The notes: a model not told the origin generated them from the sequence alone. DNA of 64,000 bases from Streptomyces sp. PsTaAH-137 (GCF_003259365.1 NZ_QLLY01000020.1:1-64000), one strand, 5' to 3'; shown: positions 18,196 to 29,406, counted from the stretch's first letter. Numbers and translations are program-made.

Positions 18196-18223
18196 GGCCC
18201 ATCAACCGATCGGTTGATGGGCC
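18196..18223. terminator. Perfect 28-bp palindrome: terminator or operator
   Basis: The 28 bp are a perfect inverted repeat with arms GGCCCATCAACC and a central GATC. It lies 27 nt past the stop of the secreted-protein gene and 53 nt before the ABC ATPase gene. As RNA it folds into a 12-bp stem with a 4-nt loop, which fits a terminator; as DNA the CAACCGATCGGTTG core would also fit a dimeric repressor site for the downstream operon. Confidence 0.65.
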
Positions 18224-18276
18224 TTCGAGCGCGATGGGCGATGTCCGGACCCCGCCCCTGACGCGAGCCTTGAGGC

Positions 18277-19209
18277 ATGACGACAGGGACCAGTACAGAC
18301 ACCGGACCGCTCATCGAGGTGAGCGGTCTGCGGAAGGCGTATGCGGGGCGGGCCGTCGTCGACGGGGTGTCGTTCTCCGTCGCCGAGGGCGAGATCTTCG
18401 GGATCCTCGGACCCAACGGGGCCGGCAAGACCACCACCGTCGAGTGCGTGGAAGGACTGCGGACACCCGATGAGGGGCGGATCCGGGTCGCCGGGCTGGA
18501 CCCCGTACGCGATCACGCCGCCCTCACCGGCATCCTCGGCGCCCAGCTCCAGGAGAGCGAGATCCAGCCCAAGCTGACCGTGAAGGAAGCGCTGGAGCTG
18601 TACTCGGCGATCTACCCCGACCCCCTCGACTGGCGGCCGCTCGCCGAGCGGCTGCGGCTCACCGAGAAGCTGGACACCCGGTTCGCCAAGCTCAGTGGTG
18701 GCCAGAAGCAGCGGCTCTTCATCGCCCTCGCGCTCGTCGGCAACCCGCGCGTCGTCGTCCTCGACGAGCTGACCACCGGCCTCGACCCGCGCGCCCGCCG
18801 CGACACCTGGGAGCTGATCGAGGAGGTGCGGGACAGCGGCGTCACCGTCCTGCTCGTCACCCACTTCATGGAAGAGGCGCAGCGGCTCTGCGACCGCATC
18901 GCGGTCATCGACAAGGGGCGGGTGGCAGCCCTCGACACCCCGGCCGGGCTGATCCGGCAGGCCGCCGGCGCCACCGTCATCTCCTTCACCCCGTCGGCGC
19001 CGCTCGACGAGGACGCGCTCGCCGCGCTGCCCGGCCTCGCCTCCCGCGACCACCGCGACGGCCGGATCACCCTCACCGGCGGCGACGAGACCGTCAACGC
19101 GGTCATCACGCTGCTCGCCCGGCACCACATCACCGCCCACCAGCTGCGGGTCTCCGACGCCACGTTGGACGACGCGTTCCTCGACCTGACGGGAGTCGGC
19201 CAGTCATGA
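18277..19209 (+). CDS. ABC transporter ATP-binding protein (DrrA-like)
   Basis: Cytoplasmic ATPase of an export system, 310 residues. Walker A GPNGAGKTT (about residue 50), signature LSGGQKQRLFIALAL, Walker B VVVLDELTTGLDP, and the switch His in LLVTHFMEEA are intact; a C-terminal regulatory stretch follows, as in the DrrA/CcmA group. The next gene, its permease, overlaps by 4 bp (ATGA), and a sensor kinase and response regulator follow directly. This order is common for antibiotic or peptide efflux systems controlled by their own two-component system in Firmicutes and actinobacteria, so efflux under stress control is likely, but the substrate cannot be read from sequence. Confidence 0.93.
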   Translation: MTTGTSTDTGPLIEVSGLRKAYAGRAVVDGVSFSVAEGEIFGILGPNGAGKTTTVECVEGLRTPDEGRIRVAGLDPVRDHAALTGILGAQLQESEIQPKLTVKEALELYSAIYPDPLDWRPLAERLRLTEKLDTRFAKLSGGQKQRLFIALALVGNPRVVVLDELTTGLDPRARRDTWELIEEVRDSGVTVLLVTHFMEEAQRLCDRIAVIDKGRVAALDTPAGLIRQAAGATVISFTPSAPLDEDALAALPGLASRDHRDGRITLTGGDETVNAVITLLARHHITAHQLRVSDATLDDAFLDLTGVGQS

Positions 19210-19991
19210 GCACCGCCGTCGTCACCAACGCCCCGAACAAAGCCCCGAACAAAGCCCCGAACAAGGCTGTCCTGAAGGCCGAGTTCTCCCTCTTCCGCCG
19301 CGAGGCCGGCAGCCTGATCGGCATCCTGCTGTTCCCGATCGCCCTGCTGGTGATCCTCGGCTCGATCCCGTCGTTCCGCGAGGTCGACTCCGGGCTCGGC
19401 GGCATCCGCCTGGTCGACGCGTACGTGCCCGTCACCGTGCTGCTCGCCATGATTGCCGGCGGCATCCAGTCGATGCCGCCGATCATCACCGGGTACCGAG
19501 AGCGCGGCGTGCTGCGCCGCATGTCGACGACACCGGTACGCCCGTCCGCGCTGCTCAGCGCCCAGATGGCCATCCACGGAGCGGCGATCCTGCTGGGCGC
19601 CGCGCTCTGCCTGGCCGTCGGCCGCGTCGCCTTCGACGTGGCCCTGCCCCGGCAGCTCCCCGGCTACCTGCTCGCCCTCGTCCTCTCCGTGATCGTCGCC
19701 CTCGCCCTGGGCGCGCTGATCGCCTCCCGGGCCCGTACGACGAAGATCTCCAATGCGATCGGCACCGTCGTCTTCTTCCCGGCGATGTTCTGCGCGGGCG
19801 TGTGGGTGCCGGTCCAGGCGATGCCGGACGCGCTCGCGCACATCGTCGAGCTGACGCCGTTCGGCGCCGCCGCCCAGGCCCTGAACCAGGCCATGGCCGG
19901 GGACTGGCCCGCCTGGTCCCACCTGCTGGTGCTGGCCGTGTGGGCCGTCGGCCTGTCCGGCGCCGCCGCCCGCTGGTTCCGCTGGGAGTGA
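19206..19991 (+). CDS. ABC-2 type permease of the DrrAB-like exporter
   Basis: Integral membrane partner of the upstream ATPase, 261 residues. Six hydrophobic segments are visible (ILLFPIALLVILGSI, VTVLLAMIAGGIQ, AAILLGAALCLAV, YLLALVLSVIVALALGALIA, IGTVVFFPAMFCAGVWVPV, LLVLAVWAVGLSGAAA), the ABC-2 pattern. The start overlaps the ATPase stop by 4 bp. The cytoplasmic N-terminus holds three tandem NAPNK/KAPNK units (19228-19263) encoded by a 12-bp DNA repeat, a likely slippage site. The histidine kinase gene begins 2 nt after the stop. Confidence 0.9.
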   Translation: MSTAVVTNAPNKAPNKAPNKAVLKAEFSLFRREAGSLIGILLFPIALLVILGSIPSFREVDSGLGGIRLVDAYVPVTVLLAMIAGGIQSMPPIITGYRERGVLRRMSTTPVRPSALLSAQMAIHGAAILLGAALCLAVGRVAFDVALPRQLPGYLLALVLSVIVALALGALIASRARTTKISNAIGTVVFFPAMFCAGVWVPVQAMPDALAHIVELTPFGAAAQALNQAMAGDWPAWSHLLVLAVWAVGLSGAAARWFRWE

Positions 19992-19993
19992 GC

Positions 19994-21325
19994 ATGACCG
20001 AGGGCGCGGACCTGCACACTGGCGGCATGCCCCAAGGATCCGTACGCGACCGCACGGCCGCCGCCGAGCTCGCCGACGCCGTCGCCACCGCCGAGAGCCC
20101 CTGGCGCGTCGTGCACCGCTACGGCGCGTACGTGCTGCTCGCCGTAGCGGTCCTCCTGCTGGCCGCCACCTCCGACGTGATCGGCATGTCCCGCACCGAC
20201 TGGGACGTCGCGGGAGGCCTGTCCGCCCTGGCGCTCGTGCTCCAGCTGGCCTGGACGGCGGCGGAGCCGGAGCCGATGCGGGTGTCGGCCGTGAGCGCGG
20301 CCTTCTACTGGACGCGGTGGGCGATCGCGTTCGTCGTCACTCTGATCAACCCGTTCTTCGCGTTCTTCGCCGCGGTCGGCTACTACGACGCCGACCGGCT
20401 GCTGCCGCGCTGGCAGCAGCGGCCCGCGATCCTCGCCTCGGTCGTCATCGTGGCGGGCTCCCAGTCCGGCGGTCTCTGGCCCGACAGCCCGCTCGCCTGG
20501 GCGGTTTTCGGCGCGCTGGTCGTCGCCAACATGGCCTTCGTCGTCATCACCGGGCACCTTCAGGAGAAGGAACAGGAGCGCGCCCGCGTCCAGGTCCGCA
20601 CGATCCGCGAACTGGCGGAGACCAACGCGGCCCTCCAGGCGGCCCTCGACGAGAACGCCCATCTGCACTCCCAGCTCCTCGTCCAGGCCCGCGAGGCGGG
20701 CGTCGCCGACGAGCGCCGCCGCCTCGCCGCGGAGATCCACGACACCATCGCGCAGGGCCTGACCGGCATCATCGCCCAGATCCAGGTCGTCAAGAACGCC
20801 CCCACCCTGGAGATCGCCCGCGAGCACCTGGACCGGGCCGACGCCCTCGCCCGGCACAGCCTCGGCGAGGCCCGACGCTCCGTGCACAACCTCTCGCCCG
20901 CCGCGCTCGCCGACGCCGGCCTGCCCGAGGCCCTGAAGAAGACGGTCGCCGACTGGGGCGGACGCACCGGCGTGCGCGCCGAGTTCACCGTCACCGGCAC
21001 CGCCCAGCCGCTCCACGACGAGATCGAGGCGACGCTGCTCCGGATCACCGAGGAGGCCCTGTCCAACGCCGCCCGGCACGCCCACGCCACCCGCCTCGGC
21101 GTCACCCTCTCCTTCATGGCGGGCGAGGTCACCCTCGACGTGCGCGACGACGGCCGCGGCTTCGACCCGCTGGCCCTGCCCGCGAGAACCGGCAGCGGGG
21201 GCTTCGGCCTCGACGGGATGCGGGCCCGCGCCGAACGGCTCACGGGCGACGTGACGATCGAGTCCGAGCCGGGCAGCGGCACGGCGATCTCCGCTCGCGT
21301 ACCTTTGGTGCCCCATGACCAGTGA
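19994..21325 (+). CDS. Sensor histidine kinase, NarL/DesK type (HisKA_3)
   Basis: Membrane sensor of 443 residues. Four or five hydrophobic segments occupy residues 44-185, with little periplasmic sequence, so the signal is probably sensed in or at the membrane. A coiled-coil linker (residues 190-240) leads to the HisKA_3 box RRLAAEIHDTIAQGLTG with phospho-acceptor His249, then HATPase_c with the N box (EEALSNAARHA) and G boxes (DDGRGFD, GGFGLDGM). The ATG at 19994 with GGGAG before it is preferred; an ATG at 20027 is possible. It overlaps the response-regulator gene by 11 bp. Because the ABC exporter is in the same unit, it probably senses a transported or membrane-active compound (inference). 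Confidence 0.93.
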   Translation: MTEGADLHTGGMPQGSVRDRTAAAELADAVATAESPWRVVHRYGAYVLLAVAVLLLAATSDVIGMSRTDWDVAGGLSALALVLQLAWTAAEPEPMRVSAVSAAFYWTRWAIAFVVTLINPFFAFFAAVGYYDADRLLPRWQQRPAILASVVIVAGSQSGGLWPDSPLAWAVFGALVVANMAFVVITGHLQEKEQERARVQVRTIRELAETNAALQAALDENAHLHSQLLVQAREAGVADERRRLAAEIHDTIAQGLTGIIAQIQVVKNAPTLEIAREHLDRADALARHSLGEARRSVHNLSPAALADAGLPEALKKTVADWGGRTGVRAEFTVTGTAQPLHDEIEATLLRITEEALSNAARHAHATRLGVTLSFMAGEVTLDVRDDGRGFDPLALPARTGSGGFGLDGMRARAERLTGDVTIESEPGSGTAISARVPLVPHDQ

Positions 21326-21962
21326 CAGCAGCGCCATCACCCTCCTGATCGTCGACGACCACCCGGTCGTCCGCGACGGCGTCCGCGGCATGTTCGAGTC
21401 CGCCCCCGGCTTCACGGTCCTGGGCGAGGCGGCGAACGGGGTGGAGGCGGTCACCCGCGTCGCCGAACTCGACCCGGACGTCGTCCTGATGGACCTGCGG
21501 ATGCCGGGCGGCGGCGGTGTCGACGCCATCAGGGAGCTGGCCCGGCGCGGCGCCCGCGCCCGCGTCCTGGTCCTGACGACGTACGACACGGACTCCGACA
21601 CCCTGCCCGCGATCGAGGCGGGCGCCACCGGCTACCTGCTGAAGGACGCCCCGCGCGAGGAGCTCTTCGCAGCGGTCCGCGCGGCCGCCGAGGGCCGCAC
21701 GGTGCTCTCCCCGGCGGTCGCCTCCCGCCTGGTCACCGCGGTCCGCACGCCCGCCGCCCCCGCCGACGAGACCCTCTCGGCCCGCGAGCGCGAGGTCCTG
21801 GTCCTGGTCGCCCGGGGCACCTCCAACAAGGAGATCGCGCGCGAGCTGTTCATCAGCGAGGCCACCGTCAAGACCCATCTCACCCACATCTACGGCAAGT
21901 TGGGCGTCAAGGACCGCGCGGCGGCGGTCGCGGTGGCGTACGACCGCAAGATCCTCGGCTGA
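21315..21962 (+). CDS. LuxR/NarL-type response regulator
   Basis: DNA-binding partner of the upstream kinase, 215 residues. The receiver domain has the acidic pair Asp14-Asp15, phospho-acceptor Asp60 (VVLMDLRMP), Thr in LTTYD and Lys in YLLKDA. The C-terminal LuxR HTH is typical: LSAREREVLVLVARGTSNKEIA then ISEATVKTHLTHIYGKL. It overlaps the kinase gene by 11 bp, completing an ABC-transporter/two-component operon; autoregulation of this operon is likely but not shown. Confidence 0.95.
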   Translation: MTSDSSAITLLIVDDHPVVRDGVRGMFESAPGFTVLGEAANGVEAVTRVAELDPDVVLMDLRMPGGGGVDAIRELARRGARARVLVLTTYDTDSDTLPAIEAGATGYLLKDAPREELFAAVRAAAEGRTVLSPAVASRLVTAVRTPAAPADETLSAREREVLVLVARGTSNKEIARELFISEATVKTHLTHIYGKLGVKDRAAAVAVAYDRKILG

Positions 21963-21984
21963 GCCCCGCCCGTCCGCGCCGGCC

Positions 21985-23001
21985 TCAGGCGATCTCTTCC
22001 GGCGTCACCGTCACCCACCCCTGATCGGCCGTGACCGCCAGCCCCAGCTCCCGTTGGCGCCGCGCCCCGTCCGCCTTCAGCCGCTCCAGCTCCGCCGCCG
22101 AGCCGTTCGCGCGGTCGACCCACAGCCGTACGCCCCCGCGCTCGACGTCCACCGACCGCAGCAGCATCGGCCCGTCGCTCGCGGGCGTGTCCCCGGCGGC
22201 GAGCACCGGGCCGCGCCAGGCGTCGATGTGCGTACGGATGGCGGCCGGTTTCCCCTCGCACCAGGTCAGCGGCGCCAGCAGCGTGGACGTCAACTCCCAG
22301 TCTGACAGCGCCTGTTCGTCGTACGTACCGGCCGCGATCTCCTTGCGGGAACTCGTCACGTCCCCGGTCGACGGGTCCCTGAGCAGCGCACTCGCCCCGA
22401 TGACGTTCCCCGGCGGCAGGCCGTAGCCGTGGCGCGGATCGGTGAGCAGCATCCGTACGAGATCCTCGGAGGCGGCGCTCACCACATACACCTCGATGCC
22501 GTGCGCCCGCAGCACCCGGTACAGCTCCTGCATGCCCCGCGACACCCGCGGCGGCCCGCCCCCGCCGGGCAGCGCGCCCTCGAACGCCAGCAGCGCGTCG
22601 ACATGGCCCCTGAGCTCCCGCAGGGTGAACCCGGCGAAGACCTGCGCGGCCCACGGGTAGGCGATCAGGTCGTCGAGGGCGCACAGCCGCGCGTAGTACT
22701 CGGTCAGCGTCTCCCGGCGGCCCGCCGTGTCCCGGAACGGGACCACCGCGAGCGCGGGGTCGACGGTGTCCCGCGTCAGCACGCCCCGCAGCTCCAGGAA
22801 GGGCAGCAGCGACTCCTCCAGATCACCGCGGTACGTGGTGTTGTCCGCGTCGAACACCGCGTAGGCGCCGCTGTGTTCATGGGCGGCGACGACCTCGGCC
22901 AGCTCCCCGGCCTGCGGGCGCGGCCAGTGCGACAGCCCGGCGGCGATCTCGTCGACGGTGGTACGGGTACGGGTGCGGGTGCTGGGGTCGATGCGGGTCA
23001 C
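21985..23001 (-). CDS. HAD-superfamily phosphatase, phosphorylcholine-phosphatase-like
   Basis: Predicted phosphohydrolase of 338 residues with no signal peptide. HAD motif I is FDADNTTYRGDLEESLLPFLE-like around residue 50 (Asp nucleophile in DADNT); the following RGDLEESLLPF strongly recalls bacterial phosphorylcholine phosphatase (PchP), where the wording is DMDNT-YR-DLEESLLPFLE. Motif II is probably YVVSAAS (Ser) and the motif III/IV acids lie in the ASDGPML stretch (AAGDTPASDGPML). The first 15 residues include an odd TRTRTRTT run, which suggests the true start may be slightly downstream. The gene is convergent with the response regulator (22-bp gap) and divergent from the membrane mannosyltransferase gene. 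Confidence 0.8.
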   Translation of the reverse strand: MTRIDPSTRTRTRTTVDEIAAGLSHWPRPQAGELAEVVAAHEHSGAYAVFDADNTTYRGDLEESLLPFLELRGVLTRDTVDPALAVVPFRDTAGRRETLTEYYARLCALDDLIAYPWAAQVFAGFTLRELRGHVDALLAFEGALPGGGGPPRVSRGMQELYRVLRAHGIEVYVVSAASEDLVRMLLTDPRHGYGLPPGNVIGASALLRDPSTGDVTSSRKEIAAGTYDEQALSDWELTSTLLAPLTWCEGKPAAIRTHIDAWRGPVLAAGDTPASDGPMLLRSVDVERGGVRLWVDRANGSAAELERLKADGARRQRELGLAVTADQGWVTVTPEEIA

Positions 23002-23109
23002 GCCGGGACATCGTAGGGCGCCGCGTCCCGGCGGCTCTTACCGGCCTTCTCCGGACACAGCCGGATTCGCCGTTGTCACCCCGCGCCCGGCGACGACACG
23101 CTGACCGGC

Positions 23110-24282
23110 GTGGTCATGTCCTCCGCCACCGGGCGTCCCGACGACGTCCCGGCCCCGCGGCAGCGGCCCGCGCGCGTGCTGCGCGCCCTCGCCGTGTTCG
23201 CCGCCGTCCGGCTCACGGGTGCCGTGCTCGTCGTCGTCCTCGACCACTGGGCGGGCCGCCCACCGGCCCAGGCGCTGACGCACACCTGGGACTCCAAGTG
23301 GTACCTGAGCATCGCCCGGCACGGCTACGACCATCACTGGCGGGAGTCCGCGGCCGGCCTCCTCCAGACCGACCGGGCGTTCTTCCCGCTGTACCCGGCG
23401 CTGATCAGAGCCGTCTCCACGGTGCTGCCGCTGTCGACCGGGCAGGCGGCGCTGCTGATCGCGTGGAGTGCGGCGCTCGTGGCGGCCTGGGGCGTGTACG
23501 CGGTCGTCCACCGGGTCCACGGGGTCGCCGTCGCCACCGTCACCGTCGCGCTGTGGGCGATGCTGCCGCACTCGGTCGTCCTCACCCTCGCCTACACCGA
23601 GCCGCTGTTCTGCGCGCTCTCCGCCTGGTCGCTGCACGCGCTGCTCACCCGTCGCTGGCTGCTCGCGGGCGCGCTGTCCGCGTTCGCGGGCCTGACCCGG
23701 CCGAGCGGGTTCGCGGTCGCCGCGGCCGTCCTGGCGGTGGCCGTCCACGAGGCCGTACGCCACCGGGGGCGGATCCCCGTGACCCTGTGGGCGGGGGCGC
23801 TCCTCGCGCCCGCGGGCTGGGCCGGATACGTGCTGTGGGTCGGCGCGCGCACCGGCGACCTGCTGCACGGCTACTTCACCGTGCAGGCCGCCTGGAACTC
23901 GCGGATCGACTTCGGCGTCCGGACCCTGCGCTTCCTGCGCGGCCTGTTCCTGGACGGCGGCAAGGCCGGCTATCCGCTGGCGCTGGTGATCGTCGCGGCG
24001 GCGCTGCTGCTCTTCGCCCTGCTGTGCCTGGACCGGCCACCGCTCGCGCTCCTGGTGTACACGGGCGCGCTCGTGGCCCTGGTGGTCCTCGGCTCCGGCC
24101 CGTTCGGCTCCAAGCCGCGCTTCCTGCTGCCCGCGTTCCCGCTGCTGATCCCGATGGCGCGGGCCATGGTGCGGGGCTGGTGGGCGCGGCGGGCCCAGGT
24201 GATCGCGGTGGCGACGGCGCTGGGCGCGGTGTCCCTCTGGTACGGGGCGTACCTGGTGGTCCTCGCCCGGCAGCCGCTCTGA
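23110..24282 (+). CDS. Membrane mannosyltransferase-like protein (PIG-V family)
   Basis: Polytopic membrane glycosyltransferase of the GT-C type, about 390 residues with eight or more hydrophobic segments. The PIG-V signatures are present: WDSKWYLSIARHGYD, AFFPLYPALIR and AYTEPLFCALSAW. In eukaryotes PIG-V adds the second mannose to GPI; bacterial relatives probably use polyprenyl-phosphate mannose for cell-surface glycans or glycoproteins. The frame opens with GTG (23110) followed by ATG (23116); neither has a ribosome site, so a leaderless or short-leader transcript is possible. The gene ends 13 bp from the convergent glgX stop. Confidence 0.85.
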   Translation: MVMSSATGRPDDVPAPRQRPARVLRALAVFAAVRLTGAVLVVVLDHWAGRPPAQALTHTWDSKWYLSIARHGYDHHWRESAAGLLQTDRAFFPLYPALIRAVSTVLPLSTGQAALLIAWSAALVAAWGVYAVVHRVHGVAVATVTVALWAMLPHSVVLTLAYTEPLFCALSAWSLHALLTRRWLLAGALSAFAGLTRPSGFAVAAAVLAVAVHEAVRHRGRIPVTLWAGALLAPAGWAGYVLWVGARTGDLLHGYFTVQAAWNSRIDFGVRTLRFLRGLFLDGGKAGYPLALVIVAAALLLFALLCLDRPPLALLVYTGALVALVVLGSGPFGSKPRFLLPAFPLLIPMARAMVRGWWARRAQVIAVATALGAVSLWYGAYLVVLARQPL

Positions 24283-24295
24283 ATCCGGCCCGGAC

Positions 24296-26587
<2,292 letters not shown>

Positions 26588-26738
26588 CTGTCAGCCTCCC
26601 GCGGCTCCACGACTGGCGGGCCGGAGCGGGGCGCGCGCGGCGTCCCGGCCGCGCTCCCCTCAAGCCCTCCCCAGTGTTCTGCCCAGAGCTTGCCTCGCAC
26701 TCACGTTTCCCCAGCGGGGTGCCCGTCGTTGGCCTGGC

Positions 26739-27959
26739 GTGAAAACTGCTGTGAGGCGCGCGCGGCGCGCAGGGGCGACACTGGGCGCCGTACTGACAGG
26801 GGCAGGACTGGTCGGCGCTCTCGCCGGCTGCGACTCGCACGAGGTGCTCGGCAAGCCGCGCGCGCCCGAGGACATGATCCGGGTGACACCGGACGACGCG
26901 AGCAAGAACGTGAAGGGCGACGGCACACTCCGGGTAGAGGTCCCGGAGGGCAGGCTGCAGTCCGTCAAGGTCGTCCGGATCCAGGACGCGCAGGAGGAGG
27001 CCGTGCCCGGCCGGCTGGACGAGGACGGCACCCGGTGGCGGCCCACCGGGCGGGACGCCGAAGGGCTCGCGCTCGCCGCGCAGTACACGGTCGACGCGGT
27101 CGCGGTCGACGACCACGGGCGGCGGATGGCACGCCACACCACCTTCACCACCTTCGTCCCCGACGAGCGCTTCATCGGCTACGTCACGCCGGAGAACCGG
27201 GCCACGGTCGGCACCGGCATGATCGTGAAGCTGGCGTTCAACCGGGAGATCGAGAACCGGGCCGCCGTCGAGCGCGCCGTCCGCATCACCGCCGAGCCCG
27301 CCGTGCCGATCGCCCCGCACTGGTTCGGCAAGGAGCGGCTCGACTTCCGCCCGCAGAAGTACTGGAAGCCCGGCACCAAGGTCACCGTCGACCTCAACCT
27401 GCGTGACGTGGAGGGCGCCTCGGGCGTCTACGGCCTCCAGCACAAGACGTTCACCTTCACCATCGGGCGCAGCCAGGTGTCCACCGTCGACGCGGCCGCG
27501 CACACCATGCGGGTCGTCCGTGACGGCGAGCTGCTCGACACCCTGCCGATCACGGCGGGGGCGCCCAGCTCGACCACGTACAACGGGAAGATGGTGGTGA
27601 CCGAGATGCACGAGGTCACCCGGATGAACAGCCGCACCGTCGGGTTCGGCGGCGAGTACGACATCCCGGACGTGCCGCACGCGATCCGGCTCACCGACTC
27701 CGGCACCTTCCTGCACGGCAACTACTGGTCGGGCGGCGCCTTCGGCTCCGCCAACGTCAGCCACGGCTGCGTCGGCCTGCGCGACGTCAAGGGCGGCAGC
27801 TCCCTCACCCCCGCCGGATGGTTCTTCGACCACACCCTCGTCGGGGACGTCGTCGAGGTGCGCAACAGCGCTGACAAGAAAGTGGCTGCTGACAACGGGC
27901 TCGGGGGCTGGAACATGGACTGGAGGACGTGGAAGGCCGGGGGCGCCGCGCATTCCTAG
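26739..27959 (+). CDS. L,D-transpeptidase lipoprotein 1 (Ig-like plus YkuD)
   Basis: Forms 3-3 cross-links in peptidoglycan at the outer face of the membrane. The 406-residue product has a lipoprotein signal ending LVGALAGC, two Ig-like domains (about residues 45-220), and a YkuD catalytic domain with HGNYWSGGAFG...SHGCVGLRD, catalytic Cys344. A C-terminal tail (LGGWNMDWRTWK) is shared with the next gene. The GTG at 26739 gives the right signal-peptide start, though no ribosome site is visible; a GTG at 26751 is possible. It is the first of two tandem paralogues, with a third at 38743. Confidence 0.92.
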   Translation: MKTAVRRARRAGATLGAVLTGAGLVGALAGCDSHEVLGKPRAPEDMIRVTPDDASKNVKGDGTLRVEVPEGRLQSVKVVRIQDAQEEAVPGRLDEDGTRWRPTGRDAEGLALAAQYTVDAVAVDDHGRRMARHTTFTTFVPDERFIGYVTPENRATVGTGMIVKLAFNREIENRAAVERAVRITAEPAVPIAPHWFGKERLDFRPQKYWKPGTKVTVDLNLRDVEGASGVYGLQHKTFTFTIGRSQVSTVDAAAHTMRVVRDGELLDTLPITAGAPSSTTYNGKMVVTEMHEVTRMNSRTVGFGGEYDIPDVPHAIRLTDSGTFLHGNYWSGGAFGSANVSHGCVGLRDVKGGSSLTPAGWFFDHTLVGDVVEVRNSADKKVAADNGLGGWNMDWRTWKAGGAAHS

Positions 27960-27974
27960 CCACTGACGCGAAGG

Positions 27975-28029
27975 GCCGGTGCCCCGGAAAGCGACGGACC
28001 ACGATCCGAAAGGGGGGTGGGGCACCGGC
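27975..28029 (+). terminator. Long-loop inverted repeat after L,D-transpeptidase 1
   Basis: Perfect 11-bp arms (GCCGGTGCCCC and complement) flank a 33-nt loop, 15 nt past the stop codon. Likely a terminator or processing hairpin between the two tandem transpeptidase genes. Confidence 0.5.
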
Positions 28030-28158
28030 GGTTGGGACTAAACGGTGACATAGTTCGGGGCTCCGTTTTCCCAGGTCGTGTGGTTATCTTTCGCAGTGCG
28101 CGCGCGGACGCGCAGGGGTGCAGGCCCTGGACCCGGGCCTGGCGAGGGGAGAGACATC

Positions 28159-29358
28159 TTGAACGGGCGACGGCCGATATCGGCGGCTCTGCTGGGCGCG
28201 GCACTGCTGCTGGTCACCGCGTGCGGTGGCGGGGGCGGTTCGGACACGGGGAACGACGGCAAGGGAAAATCCGACAAGGCGGGTGAGGACACCAAGGCGT
28301 CGGCCGCCGTGGTGACCGTGGCACCCAAGGACGGCGCGAAGAGCGTGGCGACCAGCGGGGCGCTCAAAGTCACGGCCGACAAGGGCAAGTTGACCGCGGT
28401 CGAGGTCGCGGACAGCAAGGGCAACAAGGTCGACGGCAAGATCGCGGAGACGGGCACGTCCTGGGCCCCCGACCACCATCTGGCCGCGTCCACCACGTAC
28501 AAGGTGCACGCGGTGGCCAAGGACGAGGACGGCCGCGAGTCGGCCAAGGACACCAGCTTCACCACGCTCACGCCGAAGAACACCTTCATCGGTACGTTCA
28601 CTCCGGAGGACGGCTCGAAGGTCGGCGTCGGCATGCCGTTCTCGATCCGCTTCACGCGGGGCATCACGCACCCCGAGGACGTCGAGAAGGGCATCTCGAT
28701 CACGACCGAACCCGCGGTCGACGTCGAGGGCCACTGGTTCGGCAACGACCGCCTGGACTTCCGTCCCGAGGAGTACTGGGCGGCGGGCACCGAGGTCACC
28801 GTGAAGCTCAACCTCGACGGGGTCGAGGGCCGCGACGGTGTCTACGGCAAGCAGGTCCGCACGGTGAAGTTCACCATCGGGCGCAGCCAGGTCTCCACGG
28901 TCGACGTGAAGACGAAGAAGATGACCGTCAAGCGCGACGGCAAGACCATCAAGACGATTCCGGTGACCACCGGCAAGCCCGGTTACGACACCTGGAACGG
29001 CCAGATGGTCATCAGCCAGCGCCTCACGGTGACCCGCATGAACGGCGAGACGGTCGGCTACGGCGGCGAGTACGACATCAAGGACGTCCCGCACGCCCAG
29101 CGCCTGACCGACTCCGGCACCTTCATCCACGGCAACTACTGGGGCGGCGACGCCTTCGGCAACTACAACGCCAGCCATGGGTGCATCGGGCTGCGCGACG
29201 TGCGGGGCGGGTACGACGGCAAGATCGCGGCCGCCTGGTTCTTCAACCAGTCGCTCACCGGTGATGTGGTGATCGTGAAGCACTCGAAGGACAAGACGGT
29301 CGCCCCGGGCAATGGCCTGAACGGCTGGAACATGTCCTGGGCCGACTGGAAGAAGTAA
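28159..29358 (+). CDS. L,D-transpeptidase lipoprotein 2 (Ig-like plus YkuD), TTG start
   Basis: Peptidoglycan 3-3 cross-linking enzyme, 399 residues, paralogue of the preceding gene. Starts at a TTG (GGGGAGAG about 7 nt upstream), giving a lipoprotein signal LNGRRPISAALLGAALLLVTAC followed by a Gly/Ser/Asp-rich linker. Two Ig-like domains lead to the YkuD domain with HGNYWGGDAFGNYNASHGCIGLRD-type motif, catalytic Cys342, and the same C-terminal NGWNMSWADWK tail. The frame is open upstream to 28078 but that part has no signal character. Separate promoter likely, given the 200-bp gap and the hairpin before it. Confidence 0.93.
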   Translation: MNGRRPISAALLGAALLLVTACGGGGGSDTGNDGKGKSDKAGEDTKASAAVVTVAPKDGAKSVATSGALKVTADKGKLTAVEVADSKGNKVDGKIAETGTSWAPDHHLAASTTYKVHAVAKDEDGRESAKDTSFTTLTPKNTFIGTFTPEDGSKVGVGMPFSIRFTRGITHPEDVEKGISITTEPAVDVEGHWFGNDRLDFRPEEYWAAGTEVTVKLNLDGVEGRDGVYGKQVRTVKFTIGRSQVSTVDVKTKKMTVKRDGKTIKTIPVTTGKPGYDTWNGQMVISQRLTVTRMNGETVGYGGEYDIKDVPHAQRLTDSGTFIHGNYWGGDAFGNYNASHGCIGLRDVRGGYDGKIAAAWFFNQSLTGDVVIVKHSKDKTVAPGNGLNGWNMSWADWKK

Positions 29359-29363
29359 CCGGG

Positions 29364-29391
29364 TCCCCGCGCCCCGCAAGGGGCGCGGGGA
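29364..29391 (+). terminator. Terminator after L,D-transpeptidase 2, part of a dispersed repeat
   Basis: A perfect 12-bp stem (TCCCCGCGCCCC and complement) with a GCAA tetraloop starts 5 nt past the stop codon. Its right arm belongs to a dispersed intergenic repeat that continues to 29406. Confidence 0.85.
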
Positions 29392-29406
29392 ACTGCGCGA
29401 CCGGCC
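29380..29406 (+). repeat. Dispersed intergenic repeat, copy 1
   Basis: 27 bp starting GGGGCGCGGGGAACTGCGCG are identical, in inverted orientation, at 53737-53763; a diverged copy is at 56918-56940. Elements of this wording are frequent between genes in Streptomyces genomes. Confidence 0.8.

Noticed and set aside
19228..19263. CRISPR-like repeat
   Set aside because: Only three 12-bp units without spacers, in frame inside a gene.
13427..21962. Part of an antibiotic biosynthetic cluster
   Set aside because: Two exporters and a two-component system are present but no biosynthetic enzyme of any class lies nearby.
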